Numbered from the stretch's first letter, positions 39,321-49,368 are shown. The stretch: 64,000 nt of DNA from an uncultured Helicobacter sp. (GCF_910577135.1 NZ_CAJTLL010000005.1:1-64000), one strand, 5' to 3'. Program-made: numbers and translations. Notes: a model not told the origin generated them from the sequence alone.

Positions 39321-40751
39321 ATGCCGCTCACATCACAAAAGTATGGGAAAATCATTACTCGCTTTTTTGCTCCCTTGCTGAATATCGATAGCGATATACT
39401 TTCTACGCTTCGCGCTAATACTCTCCTTGCTAATGGAGAGCGTTATTTTGATTTCACGGCTTCAGGGCTTTCATATAGGGCGATTAATAAACGTATAGAA
39501 TCTATTTTACCCTATTATGCGAATACACATTCACATTTTGCTTCACACGCGGCGTTGATGAGTGAGATTTATGAGAGAGCAAAGGAGCACATTGCAGAGG
39601 CTTTGGGATTGAGTGATGATTTTGTGTTGATTGCTGGAGGGAGCGGGGCGAGCTTTGGCATTAAGAAATTTCAAGAGCTAATGGGTATTTATGTGCCACC
39701 GCGCAGTTTGCTGCATTTAGAATCTATGCTTGAAAATGCCATAACGACAAAAGACACTACTCATTCACACACTTATTCATCTTTACCCTTACTTATGCGT
39801 CTCAAGAACTACGATATACAGACAAATATGCTAAATCTGCCACATATTATTATGAGCGGATTTGAACATCATTCTAATGAAATAAGCTACAAAGAGGGGC
39901 TTTGCCACGTGCATAAAATCGCATTTGATAAACGTGGATTGCCCGATGTAGCTCATCTTAAAGATATACTATGTGATTTGAAAGATAAAAAGATTATTGC
40001 AAGCTTGAATGTTGCCTCTAATGTTACAGGGATTTTCACACCTTTAGAATCTTGTGTGAAGCTCTTGCGCGAACATAAAGCGATTATCGCACTTGATATG
40101 GCTAGCTCCTCGCCTTATATGGTGGTAGATTCTACTCATTTTGATGCGGCTTTTCTCGCACCACACAAGCTTTTAGGTGGTGTGGGGGCTTGTGGAATCT
40201 TATCTATACGTAAATCATTGCTTGATAATGCCTTGCCGCCAAGCTTTAGCGGTGGTGGAGTGATGGAATATGCTAATGATGAGACACATTGCTTTATTGA
40301 TGATATAAAATTGCGCGAAGAGGCTGGCACGCCGCATATATTGGGCTTACTCTATGCAGCATTAGCCTATCAGCTGCGCAATGAGGTGGGGTTAGACTGG
40401 ATAGCAAGGAGGGAGAAGATTCTTACAGAGGTATTTTTACACGAATTAGCTAAAATCCCTGCAGTAAGCATTTATGGAGATTTATCACTTGAGCGATTGG
40501 GTATTGTAAGCTTTAATATCGGCTCAATCTCACCCCTTGATTTATGCGCCCTGCTTAGTAAAAAATATGGGATTCAAACACGTGCAGGGTGCAGTTGCGC
40601 GGGACCTTATGGGCACTATCTTATGCCTGAGGGTACATTAGCTAAAAAGCCTATGTGGCTACGTGTAAGTATCCATTATACCCATAATGTAGCAGATATA
40701 GAGTATCTCATTGCCTCTATTAAAGATTGTGTGAAGATTCTAAGAGGATAG
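39321..40751 (+). CDS. Class V aminotransferase (cysteine desulfurase-like)
   Basis: A 476-residue PLP enzyme. The Schiff-base lysine is K283 in FLAPHKLLGG. Other family marks are GSGASFGIKKFQ near 105, SGFEHHSNEISYKEG, and the C-terminal TRAGCSCAGPYGH with a Cys where desulfurases carry their catalytic Cys. The fold is shared by SufS/CsdA desulfurases and other lyases, so the substrate is unknown. It does not lie beside iron-sulfur assembly genes. Confidence 0.8.
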   Translation: MPLTSQKYGKIITRFFAPLLNIDSDILSTLRANTLLANGERYFDFTASGLSYRAINKRIESILPYYANTHSHFASHAALMSEIYERAKEHIAEALGLSDDFVLIAGGSGASFGIKKFQELMGIYVPPRSLLHLESMLENAITTKDTTHSHTYSSLPLLMRLKNYDIQTNMLNLPHIIMSGFEHHSNEISYKEGLCHVHKIAFDKRGLPDVAHLKDILCDLKDKKIIASLNVASNVTGIFTPLESCVKLLREHKAIIALDMASSSPYMVVDSTHFDAAFLAPHKLLGGVGACGILSIRKSLLDNALPPSFSGGGVMEYANDETHCFIDDIKLREEAGTPHILGLLYAALAYQLRNEVGLDWIARREKILTEVFLHELAKIPAVSIYGDLSLERLGIVSFNIGSISPLDLCALLSKKYGIQTRAGCSCAGPYGHYLMPEGTLAKKPMWLRVSIHYTHNVADIEYLIASIKDCVKILRG

Positions 40752-40770
40752 CTATAAACTAGAGATTGGT

Positions 40771-41679
40771 TTATTCCTCTATCCACTCTTGTATTTTTTT
40801 GTAGAGCTGTATGCTTACGCGTTGGGAAGCAACATATAGGGCATCTTTGGTGTCTATTGCTTCATAAGATACATTTGTGTTAAAAATAGGGTTGCTAGAA
40901 CAATCAAGTATACTAAAGAGTATGTTTATCTTTGCGTTTTCACTGCTTGTATTGCTTATTTGGATTTTTGCCTTGAGTGTGTGTGCTGCATTGTTTTGGA
41001 TACGATAGAAATACCCTAATTCTTTTGCTAAATCATTGCTGATTTTATCATTTGGCATATTGGTTTCAATGAGAAGTTGTGCTAAAGGAAGGGGTGTATT
41101 TGCGTTCAGTATAGATTCAAAACTGCTGAGGGATTTGCTACTTTTGCCTAATGTTTGCAGTAAATCTGCATAAAGATGTAGCGTATTGAGTATTTTTGCA
41201 AGACGTGTTTTGTCTTTAATAGAGAGAATCCTACATTTCTTTAGATTGGCGGGATTAAGCTTATTATAGGCTACATCAAATTCTTTTTGGAATTGTGCGA
41301 TAAGAGCATTTTTTGTAATTTCTGCCTGAATATAAAATTGCCCATTTTCAAATGCACTCTTTGTATAGTGCACATCATTAAGGTTGATATTTGCACTATC
41401 AAGATAGACATCGCTACTTGCATTATGGCTTGTTTGAAAATCTTGCCTTTGGGTAGTGGAGGTAAATTGCGAACTCACTTGTACATTGAGTTGTGTAACA
41501 ATATCGCTTAAGGCTTTTGCCTTTGCAGAATCAAGATTCTTATCATTCCCAAAACCGATTAAGGATTGATCGCTTATTGTGCTTTTGCCATACCACAATG
41601 GAGGTTTAGATGGGGAAGCCCCACAGCCTCCATATATGCAAATAAATGCAATTAAGCATACAAAACGCAGTGATAGCAT
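40771..41679 (-). CDS. LPP20-family-like lipoprotein
   Basis: A 302-residue lipoprotein with lipobox YGGC (Cys 19). The mature N-half (PPLWYGKSTISDQSLIGFG, AKAKALSDIVTQL) resembles the LPP20 domain of H. pylori surface antigens; the C-half is helical then strand-rich. It is the last gene of a four-gene lipoprotein operon. The ribosome site is weak, 16 bases after the preceding gene. Confidence 0.7.
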   Translation of the reverse strand: MLSLRFVCLIAFICIYGGCGASPSKPPLWYGKSTISDQSLIGFGNDKNLDSAKAKALSDIVTQLNVQVSSQFTSTTQRQDFQTSHNASSDVYLDSANINLNDVHYTKSAFENGQFYIQAEITKNALIAQFQKEFDVAYNKLNPANLKKCRILSIKDKTRLAKILNTLHLYADLLQTLGKSSKSLSSFESILNANTPLPLAQLLIETNMPNDKISNDLAKELGYFYRIQNNAAHTLKAKIQISNTSSENAKINILFSILDCSSNPIFNTNVSYEAIDTKDALYVASQRVSIQLYKKIQEWIEE

Positions 41680-41694
41680 TCTATTTTAGTGCTA

Positions 41695-42291
41695 CTATTC
41701 AGCAGTAGATAAGGTTGCACTAACGGCATTAATTGCGTCTTGCTTGGCTTGCGTATGAAGAGTGCTTTTATTAATTTCTTTTTTTACATTTGCTTCCAAT
41801 TTGGCCTTAAGCTCTGGATTAAGCTTAATGAGAACAAAAAGTTTTGTTGCATCTTTGGTGATCCAAGTATCTGTTTGCTTGGTGCCACTTAATGTTTGAG
41901 AAACAGTTTGTTTTGTAATTTGCTTACTTGTTTTGCTCACTTGCGCATCTTGAGTTGAAGCCCCCATACTTACGTTCGCTGCACGATTAATGGTGTTTTG
42001 AATTTTTGTGCCTACTTGACGAGCAAGTTCATCACGAGCGAGAGCTAAAGCTTCTGTGCGGGCAAAGCCTAAATCTCCATTGACAATATCGGCAATCCCT
42101 ACCGCACTCATATCGCCTTGTCCGCCATTAAGAACCCAATTTGGGGCACCTTGAATATTAAGAGCTTGAAGCGCTTTTTTATCGATTTTTTTTGCACCTT
42201 CTCCTAATGCGTCATCTTTGTTAGCGCAACCTGCAATAAACAGCACTGCTGCAATACTCCCTGCCAAAATATGTTTTACTTGTGTTTGCAT
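41695..42291 (-). CDS. LPP20-family lipoprotein
   Basis: A 198-residue lipoprotein with lipobox IAGC (Cys 22). The body has the LPP20 pattern: APNWVLNGG, SAVGIADI and ARTEALALARDELARQV, then WITKDATKLFVLIKLN. The family is outer-membrane or surface associated and antigenic in H. pylori. RBS AAAGGG precedes ATG 42291. Confidence 0.8.
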   Translation of the reverse strand: MQTQVKHILAGSIAAVLFIAGCANKDDALGEGAKKIDKKALQALNIQGAPNWVLNGGQGDMSAVGIADIVNGDLGFARTEALALARDELARQVGTKIQNTINRAANVSMGASTQDAQVSKTSKQITKQTVSQTLSGTKQTDTWITKDATKLFVLIKLNPELKAKLEANVKKEINKSTLHTQAKQDAINAVSATLSTAE

Positions 42292-42316
42292 TGTATCCCT
42301 TTGTTATAAAATAAAA

Positions 42317-42922
42317 TTACCAGCTCACTGATGAATTTGAGCCAACTTTAATAATATTGACTTCGTCATCCCAGACTACCAATCCGTTTTTAAGATTCGT
42401 AAGTGTGAGAAGAAAGTAATAATCTGTGCGTTGCTTTGAGCCGATTTTAGTATTTTTTTGCACGATTTTACCTGATAGTGAATATTCAGGGGCTTTGAGT
42501 GTGCCTTTTTCAATCGTAGTGTGTTGGTCAAACTCATCATCATCACGCACACTTCTCCCCATAGCAATACCTTTGTCTTTTTTGTCTCCTACTGCAAGAG
42601 TGAGTGCAAACTTTCCACTATTACGCATATCGCGTGTAATTTTTCTTGTAAGTTGATCGGTATCAATATTTTGCATAGTGTCATTAATAACATCTGAAAT
42701 CATCAATACTTTTGGTGAGCCTGTGTTGGAAATATTACGCACATACGCACTCTTGAGCAAAGACTGCATGCTATCTACCGCAGCCTTTTCAATATCGTGA
42801 TAATCAAGCCCCATACTTGTATAAGACTTAGAATCCGCGGTATCTATATATTTGGGCGATGTGCCACAACCAGCCACAAATAACATACTAAGAGCAATAG
42901 TGTAGAGTAAGTGTTTATTCAT
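42317..42922 (-). CDS. LpoB-like penicillin-binding-protein activator lipoprotein
   Basis: A 201-residue lipoprotein, lipobox VAGC (Cys 19). Family-type blocks are GLDYHDIEKAAVDSMQSLL, KVLMISDVINDTMQNIDTD, LTRKITRDMRNSGKF and the C-terminal LTNLKNGLVVWDDEV. In E. coli LpoB reaches through peptidoglycan to activate PBP1b; here the role is inferred by family. ATG follows AAAAGGAGG and overlaps the previous stop by one base. Confidence 0.83.
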   Translation of the reverse strand: MNKHLLYTIALSMLFVAGCGTSPKYIDTADSKSYTSMGLDYHDIEKAAVDSMQSLLKSAYVRNISNTGSPKVLMISDVINDTMQNIDTDQLTRKITRDMRNSGKFALTLAVGDKKDKGIAMGRSVRDDDEFDQHTTIEKGTLKAPEYSLSGKIVQKNTKIGSKQRTDYYFLLTLTNLKNGLVVWDDEVNIIKVGSNSSVSW

Positions 42923-44352
42923 TACGTGCCTCCTTTTAAAATACGATAAAATGGATTTACACTTTTATGTCTTAAGTAGAGAATATTATCATTTTTGTGA
43001 CATAAGTATATCAAGTTTGTTTTGCTTTTTGATTCATTTTGTGGAGAATTGTTATTTTCAATACATTCAAAATGAATATGAAATAAAGGGCGACTATCGG
43101 CTTTGAGTGTGAAATTGCCTATATCGTTAGGAATCTGCATAGCAAGGATACGTTTGGGTAAGGCTGTGCTTATACGTATATCAGCATTGGTAGTTCCGGC
43201 TGAATAGATTGCCCCTGCAAGTGCCCCAAGTGTGCCTAGCTGATCACTCAAAGCAGCTTGTGTGGTGGCTTTAAGAATAGCTGATGTAATAGCACGTGTG
43301 AGGATAAAAGGCAGCTGCTTTTGAAATTCATTAGCAATCACTTTATCCATATCGCTTATTTCGTAAGCTTGGAAAGTCTCTCCACTATAACTTTGAGCCT
43401 GATAGTTACTCGATGTAGCTTTTCCCTCTACAAGTGTAGGTATGGATACTCCTATGTGTAAAATCTCGCTACTTACATAAAAAGATGGGAGATTGAGCGA
43501 TGTATCATATTTCATAGCACTTCGTCCATCTTCGATAATAAGCCATGTGTATGTTTGCTTTATGCGACCGCTCTTGCGCCTTTGGAGCACTTTCAAATCT
43601 TCATCAATCACTTTAGCCTTAGTAATACCATAGGATTCTTTATATAAATCCATTGCTTTGGCATAGTCCCCCTCACTCATAAAGAATAAAGCCGATACAT
43701 AGCTTACTGCAGGGTTGATAAATCCTTCATAGGCTTGAAAAGCCTTGAGATTGCTATATTGTTGCTCTAATATGGGAGAAATGGCTCTGCTTGAATTATG
43801 TGTATCAATCTGTCTTAACGTAGAATTTTGAGCATTTTGTTTATTTTCTTCTTCAAGCGCTTTTTGAATATCTTTTCTAAAATAATCTTTAGCACGTCTT
43901 TGTCTATCATTAGCGCGGTTAAACTCCACACGAGCTTTACCATAATTACCTTGAGCCATAGCATTAAGGGCTTTGTAGTAATTAAATATTACACCCTCAT
44001 AAATATTGCCTCTATAATTTTTTACATTTTCATTCACAAGCATTGCACCGATATTGCCAAATATTCCACCCATTAAACCCTCGGCTTCATACTTGCTAAA
44101 GAGCATTTCACCTTGTTCTAACAGCATCAAGTTTTCTTTTGTCTGTGTGCTAAAACCACTCATACCCGCTTGTAGATTCCATAGCACATCTCCATTTTTA
44201 CCTGTTTTTGATTTGGCATATTCATAAGCTTTTATGTCTTGTCCGCTATAATAGTATTCATTAAAGGTTTGTAAATCACTATGATGTGAGCAAGCACTCA
44301 TTATAAAAAGAGCGTTTAGGCAGAGCAAAAAGCAAGTGAGATGTTTAAGCAT
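42922..44352 (-). CDS. COG3014-like lipoprotein
   Basis: A 476-residue lipoprotein with lipobox MSAC (Cys 21). Helical, TPR-like repeats include KALNAMAQGNYGKARVEFNR and SALFFMSEGDYAKAMDLYKE. The middle to C-terminal part contains LIIEDGRSAMKYD and a hydrophobic stretch LGALAGAIYSAG. It matches the COG3014 proteins that precede LpoB-like genes in other Gram-negatives; function unknown. It heads the lipoprotein operon. Confidence 0.75.
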   Translation of the reverse strand: MLKHLTCFLLCLNALFIMSACSHHSDLQTFNEYYYSGQDIKAYEYAKSKTGKNGDVLWNLQAGMSGFSTQTKENLMLLEQGEMLFSKYEAEGLMGGIFGNIGAMLVNENVKNYRGNIYEGVIFNYYKALNAMAQGNYGKARVEFNRANDRQRRAKDYFRKDIQKALEEENKQNAQNSTLRQIDTHNSSRAISPILEQQYSNLKAFQAYEGFINPAVSYVSALFFMSEGDYAKAMDLYKESYGITKAKVIDEDLKVLQRRKSGRIKQTYTWLIIEDGRSAMKYDTSLNLPSFYVSSEILHIGVSIPTLVEGKATSSNYQAQSYSGETFQAYEISDMDKVIANEFQKQLPFILTRAITSAILKATTQAALSDQLGTLGALAGAIYSAGTTNADIRISTALPKRILAMQIPNDIGNFTLKADSRPLFHIHFECIENNNSPQNESKSKTNLIYLCHKNDNILYLRHKSVNPFYRILKGGT

Positions 44353-44421
44353 TGAAAACCTTTGATATACACAAGATTCTAAGTTTGGTATTTGAAGCTA
44401 TGTGATTTTAAGAATTAAAAA

Positions 44422-44442
44422 TTAATTTCACTTTAATTTCAC
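44422..44442. promoter_or_regulatory. Tandem TTAATTTCAC direct repeat in divergent promoter region
   Basis: TTAATTTCAC occurs at 44422-44431 and again at 44433-44442, an 11-base period. Such helical-turn-spaced direct repeats are the usual target of OmpR-type response regulators. The pair lies between the lipoprotein operon (minus) and the efflux operon (plus), about 65 bases before the latter's start. Confidence 0.4.
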
Positions 44443-44507
44443 ATTGTTTTAATACTATGCCGGCTTATTTTTCAAAATTACACAATCTTTAAAGAGGGGT
44501 AAAAGTA

Positions 44508-46034
44508 TTGAAACGATTATGTTTGTTGGGTGTCTTAGTATTCATATACATAGGGTGTAGTACACAGATTCCTACACTTGAAGAAAATGCCAAGCAAACC
44601 CATATTCCTGAATCTTTCCGCAATCTTGAATCGTTGAAAAAGCCTACACAGAGGGTAGATTCTGTAAAAGCTGAAAATACTACAAAAAATAAAACAAGCA
44701 AAGACAAAGAAGAGCCCTTCAGCCTAGAGCAGTTTGTTGCTTTGGTTAATGATAAGGATTTACATACGATTCTTCATATTGCTTTAGAAAAAAATACTAA
44801 TGTCCTTACAATGATTTCACGTATCAAACAAGCCAAATCTCAAGTGAAAATCAATACTGCGAGTATGCTACCTACGATTAATGCAGGGCTTAATTCAAGC
44901 TATATCGATAACCGCACACTCTCTCAAAGCACGATAGTGCGTCCGGGTGCAAATTCTATTAATGCGAGTTTGAGTATGAGCTGGGAACTTGATTTATTTG
45001 GTAAGCTTAATGCCTTGCGCCAATCGAGTAAGAAATCATATCTTCAAGCCCAGAGCAATCTCGCATACGCGCAAATTAGCTTAATTGCTGAAGTAGCAAC
45101 ACTCTATTTTACATTAAGAGATAATGCACATTCTGTCAAAATCGCAAAGGCAACACTAGAGAATCTCCAGCAGATCGAGCAAATCAATACCGATAGGTTT
45201 AGAATAGGGCTGATTGATATTAATGCCTATCAAAGCATTGTGGCTAATACGCGAACGCAAAAAAATAATTATGAATCTTTGCTTTATACTTTTGAGCAAA
45301 ATCAAAATGCTTTGCTTACACTTTTAAATATTCCGCTTGAGGAGCTTAAGCAAAAGATTAATTTCTTAGATTCTAAAGAGTATGAGTTCCCACAAATTAG
45401 GGCATTTTATGTCGATAAAATGCCAAGTGATGTTTTGCTCTCACGTCCTGATATTCAGGCAAATATTTATGCCCTCCACGCACAGCTTTATAAGCAGACA
45501 AATGCTAATGCGGCGAGATTGCCTACTATTTCCCTTAGCGGCTCAATAGGGGATATTTTATATAGCACGAGTGGTAATTCTGTTGGCTCTATTGTTTTTC
45601 AAATTGCTAATTCTATTGCTACTCCTTTACTTAATCGCACTTCTTTAAAGCAAAATTATCTTATACAAAAAGAATTGAGTAATGAGGCATTTTATACATT
45701 GCAAAATAGCATCAATATTGCTTTAGGTGAAGTAGAAAATGCGCTTTTTGATGTCCAATCTAAGAAACGTCAGCTACAAAATACACAAGATGTTTATGAC
45801 ATTGGGCTTAAAGCCTATAAAGATAATAGCGCTAAAAGCACTCGTGGTTTGTTGGATAAAAATGATTTTTTAGGGCTTGAAAATAGCTATTTTAGTCTGC
45901 AAACGCAGCTATTTAGTGCAAAAACGAATGAAGTCTTATCTGTTATCACACTTTTTAAAGCACTCGGGGGTAATCTCGCACTTTCAAGCATTGATGATAC
46001 CAAAGAGGATACTATCACAAGGGAGCAGCAATGA
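44508..46034 (+). CDS. Outer-membrane efflux factor (TolC/NodT-type lipoprotein)
   Basis: A 508-residue outer-membrane channel protein. Lipobox YIGC places the acylated Cys at 17. A Ser/Thr/Lys-rich spacer follows, then two repeats of the OEP family, seen in ELDLFGKLNALRQSSKKSYLQAQ-type and DVLLSRPDIQANIYALHAQL-type sequence. It provides the exit duct for the adaptor and ABC pump encoded downstream. TTG 44508 has GAGGGG about nine bases upstream. The 3' end overlaps macA (ATGA). Confidence 0.88.
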   Translation: MKRLCLLGVLVFIYIGCSTQIPTLEENAKQTHIPESFRNLESLKKPTQRVDSVKAENTTKNKTSKDKEEPFSLEQFVALVNDKDLHTILHIALEKNTNVLTMISRIKQAKSQVKINTASMLPTINAGLNSSYIDNRTLSQSTIVRPGANSINASLSMSWELDLFGKLNALRQSSKKSYLQAQSNLAYAQISLIAEVATLYFTLRDNAHSVKIAKATLENLQQIEQINTDRFRIGLIDINAYQSIVANTRTQKNNYESLLYTFEQNQNALLTLLNIPLEELKQKINFLDSKEYEFPQIRAFYVDKMPSDVLLSRPDIQANIYALHAQLYKQTNANAARLPTISLSGSIGDILYSTSGNSVGSIVFQIANSIATPLLNRTSLKQNYLIQKELSNEAFYTLQNSINIALGEVENALFDVQSKKRQLQNTQDVYDIGLKAYKDNSAKSTRGLLDKNDFLGLENSYFSLQTQLFSAKTNEVLSVITLFKALGGNLALSSIDDTKEDTITREQQ

Positions 46035-47344
46035 ATCTATATCAAGCTTTACGTAATAAAAAAACACACAGGAAGCTCACTCCTCTTGCGTGGGTTATTA
46101 TAAGCAGTATTATCATAGCAGTAATTGTGTGTATTGTGGCTATATATAAGATTTTTAGCACACATATTATATATGATACTACTCAAGCTACACGTGGAGA
46201 TATAAAATCGACTATCTCCGCCTCTGGCTCACTCTCTCCACTTAATGAAATTGAAATAGGGAGTGTGATTTCAGGGCTTGTGCTTGAAGTGCTTGCCGAA
46301 GAAAATGATGAAGTAAAAGAAGGACAAGTTTTAGCACGGATTAACCCTGAAACGATTAATCAAAACATTGCTCGATATGAAGCACAGCTCAAATCCGCAC
46401 AGGCTAATCTTAAGGCAAGTGAGCAGACTTTGGTTGATAGAAAGTGGAATTATGATAGACTAAAAGAGCTTTATGACGCTACAGGTGGGGCTTCACCCTC
46501 TTTGCTTGAGCTACAAGCAGCGAAGACAAGCTACACTTCAGCACGCGCTGATGTAGATATTAAAAAAGCCTCGATTAATGAGATTCAAACAAGCATTGAG
46601 AGCGCCAAGATTGATTTGAAAAACTCCGAAATTATCTCGCCTGTTGATGGTATTGTGCTTAGTCGTAGCGTGGAAGTAGGGCAGAGTGTGGCAGCGAGCT
46701 TCCAAGCACCTACTTTATTTAAAGTAGCAGAAAACTTGGAGGAAATGATACTTTATGCAAGTATCTCGGAAGCTGATATTGGCAAAGTCAAAGAAGGACA
46801 AGAAGTTATTTTCACCGTTGATGCCTATCCAGATAGAAATTTTCACGCAAAAGTTAATCGCGTGAATTTTGGTTCAGGTGATGGCAGTAGCTCCAGCTCA
46901 AGTTCAAGCTCTAGCTCTAGCACGAGCTCAAGTAGCTCGATTATCACCTATCGGGCAAAAATCGAAGTGGATAATAAAAATCTCCTTTTGCGTCCGGATA
47001 TGAGTGCCACAGCTGATATTATTATTGCTAAAGCGGATAATGCCCTGCTTGTGCCAAGTGCAGCGCTTTATTTTGACTTAAACAAATCGCTTCAAAAGGC
47101 AGGAGCACAAAAAGGTAAATCGGCTCTAGGTTCTATGTTTACCCCACCACGTCCCCCTAGAGCACAGACAAGCGCTCCTAAGCAAAAACAGCAGCGAGGT
47201 AAAAGTGGGACATTATGGATTCTTAAAAATGGCAAGCCAGAATCTGTAAATGTCGAGGTAGGCATTAGCGATGGGAGTTTTGTGCAGATTTTAAGTGGCA
47301 TTGATGAAAATACATTCATTATCACCGGCGTAAAAGTGCAATAA
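46031..47344 (+). CDS. macA: MacA-like periplasmic adaptor
   Basis: A 437-residue membrane-fusion protein with one N-terminal membrane anchor (about 20-43), a biotinyl-lipoyl hairpin (GSVISGLVLEVLAEENDEV... and SPVDGIVLSRSVEVGQSV), a coiled coil between them, and a beta-barrel. It links the inner-membrane ABC permease with the outer-membrane factor. Two unusual low-complexity loops stand out: a run of serines in the barrel (nucleotides 46886-46939) and a PPRPPRAQTSAPKQKQQRGK segment before the last domain. Confidence 0.9.
   Translation: MNLYQALRNKKTHRKLTPLAWVIISSIIIAVIVCIVAIYKIFSTHIIYDTTQATRGDIKSTISASGSLSPLNEIEIGSVISGLVLEVLAEENDEVKEGQVLARINPETINQNIARYEAQLKSAQANLKASEQTLVDRKWNYDRLKELYDATGGASPSLLELQAAKTSYTSARADVDIKKASINEIQTSIESAKIDLKNSEIISPVDGIVLSRSVEVGQSVAASFQAPTLFKVAENLEEMILYASISEADIGKVKEGQEVIFTVDAYPDRNFHAKVNRVNFGSGDGSSSSSSSSSSSSTSSSSSIITYRAKIEVDNKNLLLRPDMSATADIIIAKADNALLVPSAALYFDLNKSLQKAGAQKGKSALGSMFTPPRPPRAQTSAPKQKQQRGKSGTLWILKNGKPESVNVEVGISDGSFVQILSGIDENTFIITGVKVQ
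46886..46939 (+). repeat. Poly-serine tract of imperfect AGCTCN hexamers in macA
   Basis: Eighteen codons encode Ser x12, Thr, Ser x5. The DNA alternates AGC/AGT with TCN codons, so it reads as degenerate AGCTCN hexamers. Length changes of one hexamer would stay in frame. Confidence 0.85.
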
Positions 47345-47353
47345 GAGGGCAAT

Positions 47354-48067
47354 ATGCAGGAAAAAATTCAAGATTTTATTGTCTTAAAAGATGTGCGTAA
47401 GACTTATGGTAAAGGCGAGGGTGCATTTGAGGCACTTAAGGGTGTAGATTTGCAAATTGATAAGGGTGAGTTTGTCGCATTGATGGGACCTAGTGGCTCG
47501 GGTAAATCAAGCCTTGCTAATATCCTTGGCACACTTGATGTAGGCACGAGCGGGGAATATTTATTTTGCGATGTTGATGTGTTTAGATTAACGCAGAATG
47601 AACGCGCCCTTTTGCGTCGTAATTATATTGGTTTTATCTTTCAAGGATTCAATCTCTTAGCGCGGACAACGGCACTTGAAAATGTTGAATTACCCCTTAT
47701 GTATCGAGGTGTCAAAAAGGCAGAGCGGGAGGAAATTGCTTTAAACGCGCTTGATAAAGTAGGGCTTAAGGAATGGGTTTCGCATACGAGTGCTAAACTA
47801 AGCGGCGGACAGCAGCAACGTGTGGCTATCGCACGAGCGATTGCTTCAGAGCCACTTTTTCTCCTTGCTGATGAGCCAACAGGGAATCTTGATACAAAGC
47901 GAAGTGTGGAGATTATGGAGATTCTTAAAAGCCTTAATCAAACTTTGGGTATTACTATCCTTATGGTAACGCACGAGCCGGATATGGCAAAATATGCAAG
48001 CAGGGAATTGCATTTTTTAGATGGGCGATTGCTAAGTGATTCAAAGTATGATGTGGGAGAAGCGTAA
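47354..48067 (+). CDS. ABC transporter ATP-binding protein (MacB-type, split)
   Basis: A 237-residue ATPase. Walker [11 protein letters not shown]-loop [16 protein letters not shown], signature [14 protein letters not shown] and Walker [12 protein letters not shown] are intact. In E. coli this domain is fused to the permease as MacB; here the permease is a separate gene one base later (TAATG overlap). The complex would drive type-I-pump-like export of macrolides, peptides or lipids; the cargo is unknown. Confidence 0.93.
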   Translation: MQEKIQDFIVLKDVRKTYGKGEGAFEALKGVDLQIDKGEFVALMGPSGSGKSSLANILGTLDVGTSGEYLFCDVDVFRLTQNERALLRRNYIGFIFQGFNLLARTTALENVELPLMYRGVKKAEREEIALNALDKVGLKEWVSHTSAKLSGGQQQRVAIARAIASEPLFLLADEPTGNLDTKRSVEIMEILKSLNQTLGITILMVTHEPDMAKYASRELHFLDGRLLSDSKYDVGEA

Positions 48068-49284
48068 TGATACTCAATGCCTTTGCGTTAGCCTTGCGAC
48101 AGATTCAGCGTAACTTTTTACGGGCTTTCCTTACAATGCTTGGCGTGATTATTGGTGTGGGTGCGGTGGTAGTGATGATTAGCTTAGGGAATGGCACTAC
48201 AAAAATGATAAGTGATAGAATCTCCTCCTTAGGGAGCAATCTTTTGCTTGTTTTTCCTGCACGTGTGATGAATCCAAGCGGTGTGAATCTCCGCCGTAAT
48301 TTCAGTATGCAGGAAGCTCAAAGTGTGCAAACGCTTTCACAAGAATACATTGAAGCCCTCGCTCCCATCGCACAAAGCTCCGTAATGCTGCAATATCAAT
48401 CCCAAAATACAACAACGCAAGTGCAAGGCGTGAATGCGGCGTTTTTTGACGTAACACAATGGGATACGAGTATGGGGAGAGGGTTTGAAGATAATGAATA
48501 TCGCGTGGGTAGTAATGTCTGTATGATTGGTGAATCTGTGCTAAAAAATTTGTTTGGACAGAAAAATCCCTTAGGACAGAAAATTCGCTTAAATAATATC
48601 GTGTGTGAATGTATCGGTGTGTTAGAATCTAAAGGGCAGGGCGGTATGGGTAATGACCAAGATGATGTGGTGCTATTGCCTATGAAGGCATTCTTGCGCT
48701 CTGTGGTAGGGGCTAATACGCTCTTTTATGTGAATCGCCTTATGCTTCGTGCTAAAGATGGTGTAGATTCAGATGAAGTAGTCCCGGCTTTGACAAGGAT
48801 ATTGCGCCAAGTGCGTAATGTCCGCCCGGGCGATAGAGATTCTTTTGAGATTATGGATACTAAGCAAATCGCAGAGACGCTTACCTCTACTACTAAAACA
48901 CTTACCGCGCTTCTAGGGCTTATTGCGGGCGTAAGTCTCATCGTAGGAGGCATAGGCATTATGAATATTATGCTTGTATCTGTTACCGAACGCACTAGAG
49001 AGATAGGCACACGTATGGCGATTGGGGCATTGCAAAGCGAAGTGCTTATGCAGTTTTTGATAGAAGCCATTACCTTAAGCTCACTTGGAGGGCTGCTTGG
49101 CATTTTATGGGCGTTTTTTGCCTCTTTTGCGTTGAGTAAGTATATGGGGATTCCCTTTATTTTTGATATACCCACAGCTATTATTGCCTTTGTATTTTCC
49201 GCATTTATTGGGGTGCTTTTTGGCTACTTACCGGCTAAACGCGCTTCAAGGCTTAATCCTATTGACGCTCTGCGCCACGAGTAG
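48067..49284 (+). CDS. ABC transporter permease (MacB/FtsX-type)
   Basis: A 405-residue protein with four transmembrane segments: one near residues 20-40 and three in the C-terminal FtsX domain (GVSLIVGGIGIMNIMLVSVT, then two more). A periplasmic MacB_PCD domain fills about 45-270. The end, FGYLPAKRASRLNPIDALRHE, is typical. The four-gene order outer factor, adaptor, ATPase, permease forms a complete tripartite system. Confidence 0.92.
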   Translation: MILNAFALALRQIQRNFLRAFLTMLGVIIGVGAVVVMISLGNGTTKMISDRISSLGSNLLLVFPARVMNPSGVNLRRNFSMQEAQSVQTLSQEYIEALAPIAQSSVMLQYQSQNTTTQVQGVNAAFFDVTQWDTSMGRGFEDNEYRVGSNVCMIGESVLKNLFGQKNPLGQKIRLNNIVCECIGVLESKGQGGMGNDQDDVVLLPMKAFLRSVVGANTLFYVNRLMLRAKDGVDSDEVVPALTRILRQVRNVRPGDRDSFEIMDTKQIAETLTSTTKTLTALLGLIAGVSLIVGGIGIMNIMLVSVTERTREIGTRMAIGALQSEVLMQFLIEAITLSSLGGLLGILWAFFASFALSKYMGIPFIFDIPTAIIAFVFSAFIGVLFGYLPAKRASRLNPIDALRHE

Positions 49285-49368
49285 AAAGAGGGGATAAAGC
49301 GATAGCTTACCCTAAAGTTAGATAAACAAGTGATTGAGGATTGGTTTATAAAACCATTTATATAGCTT

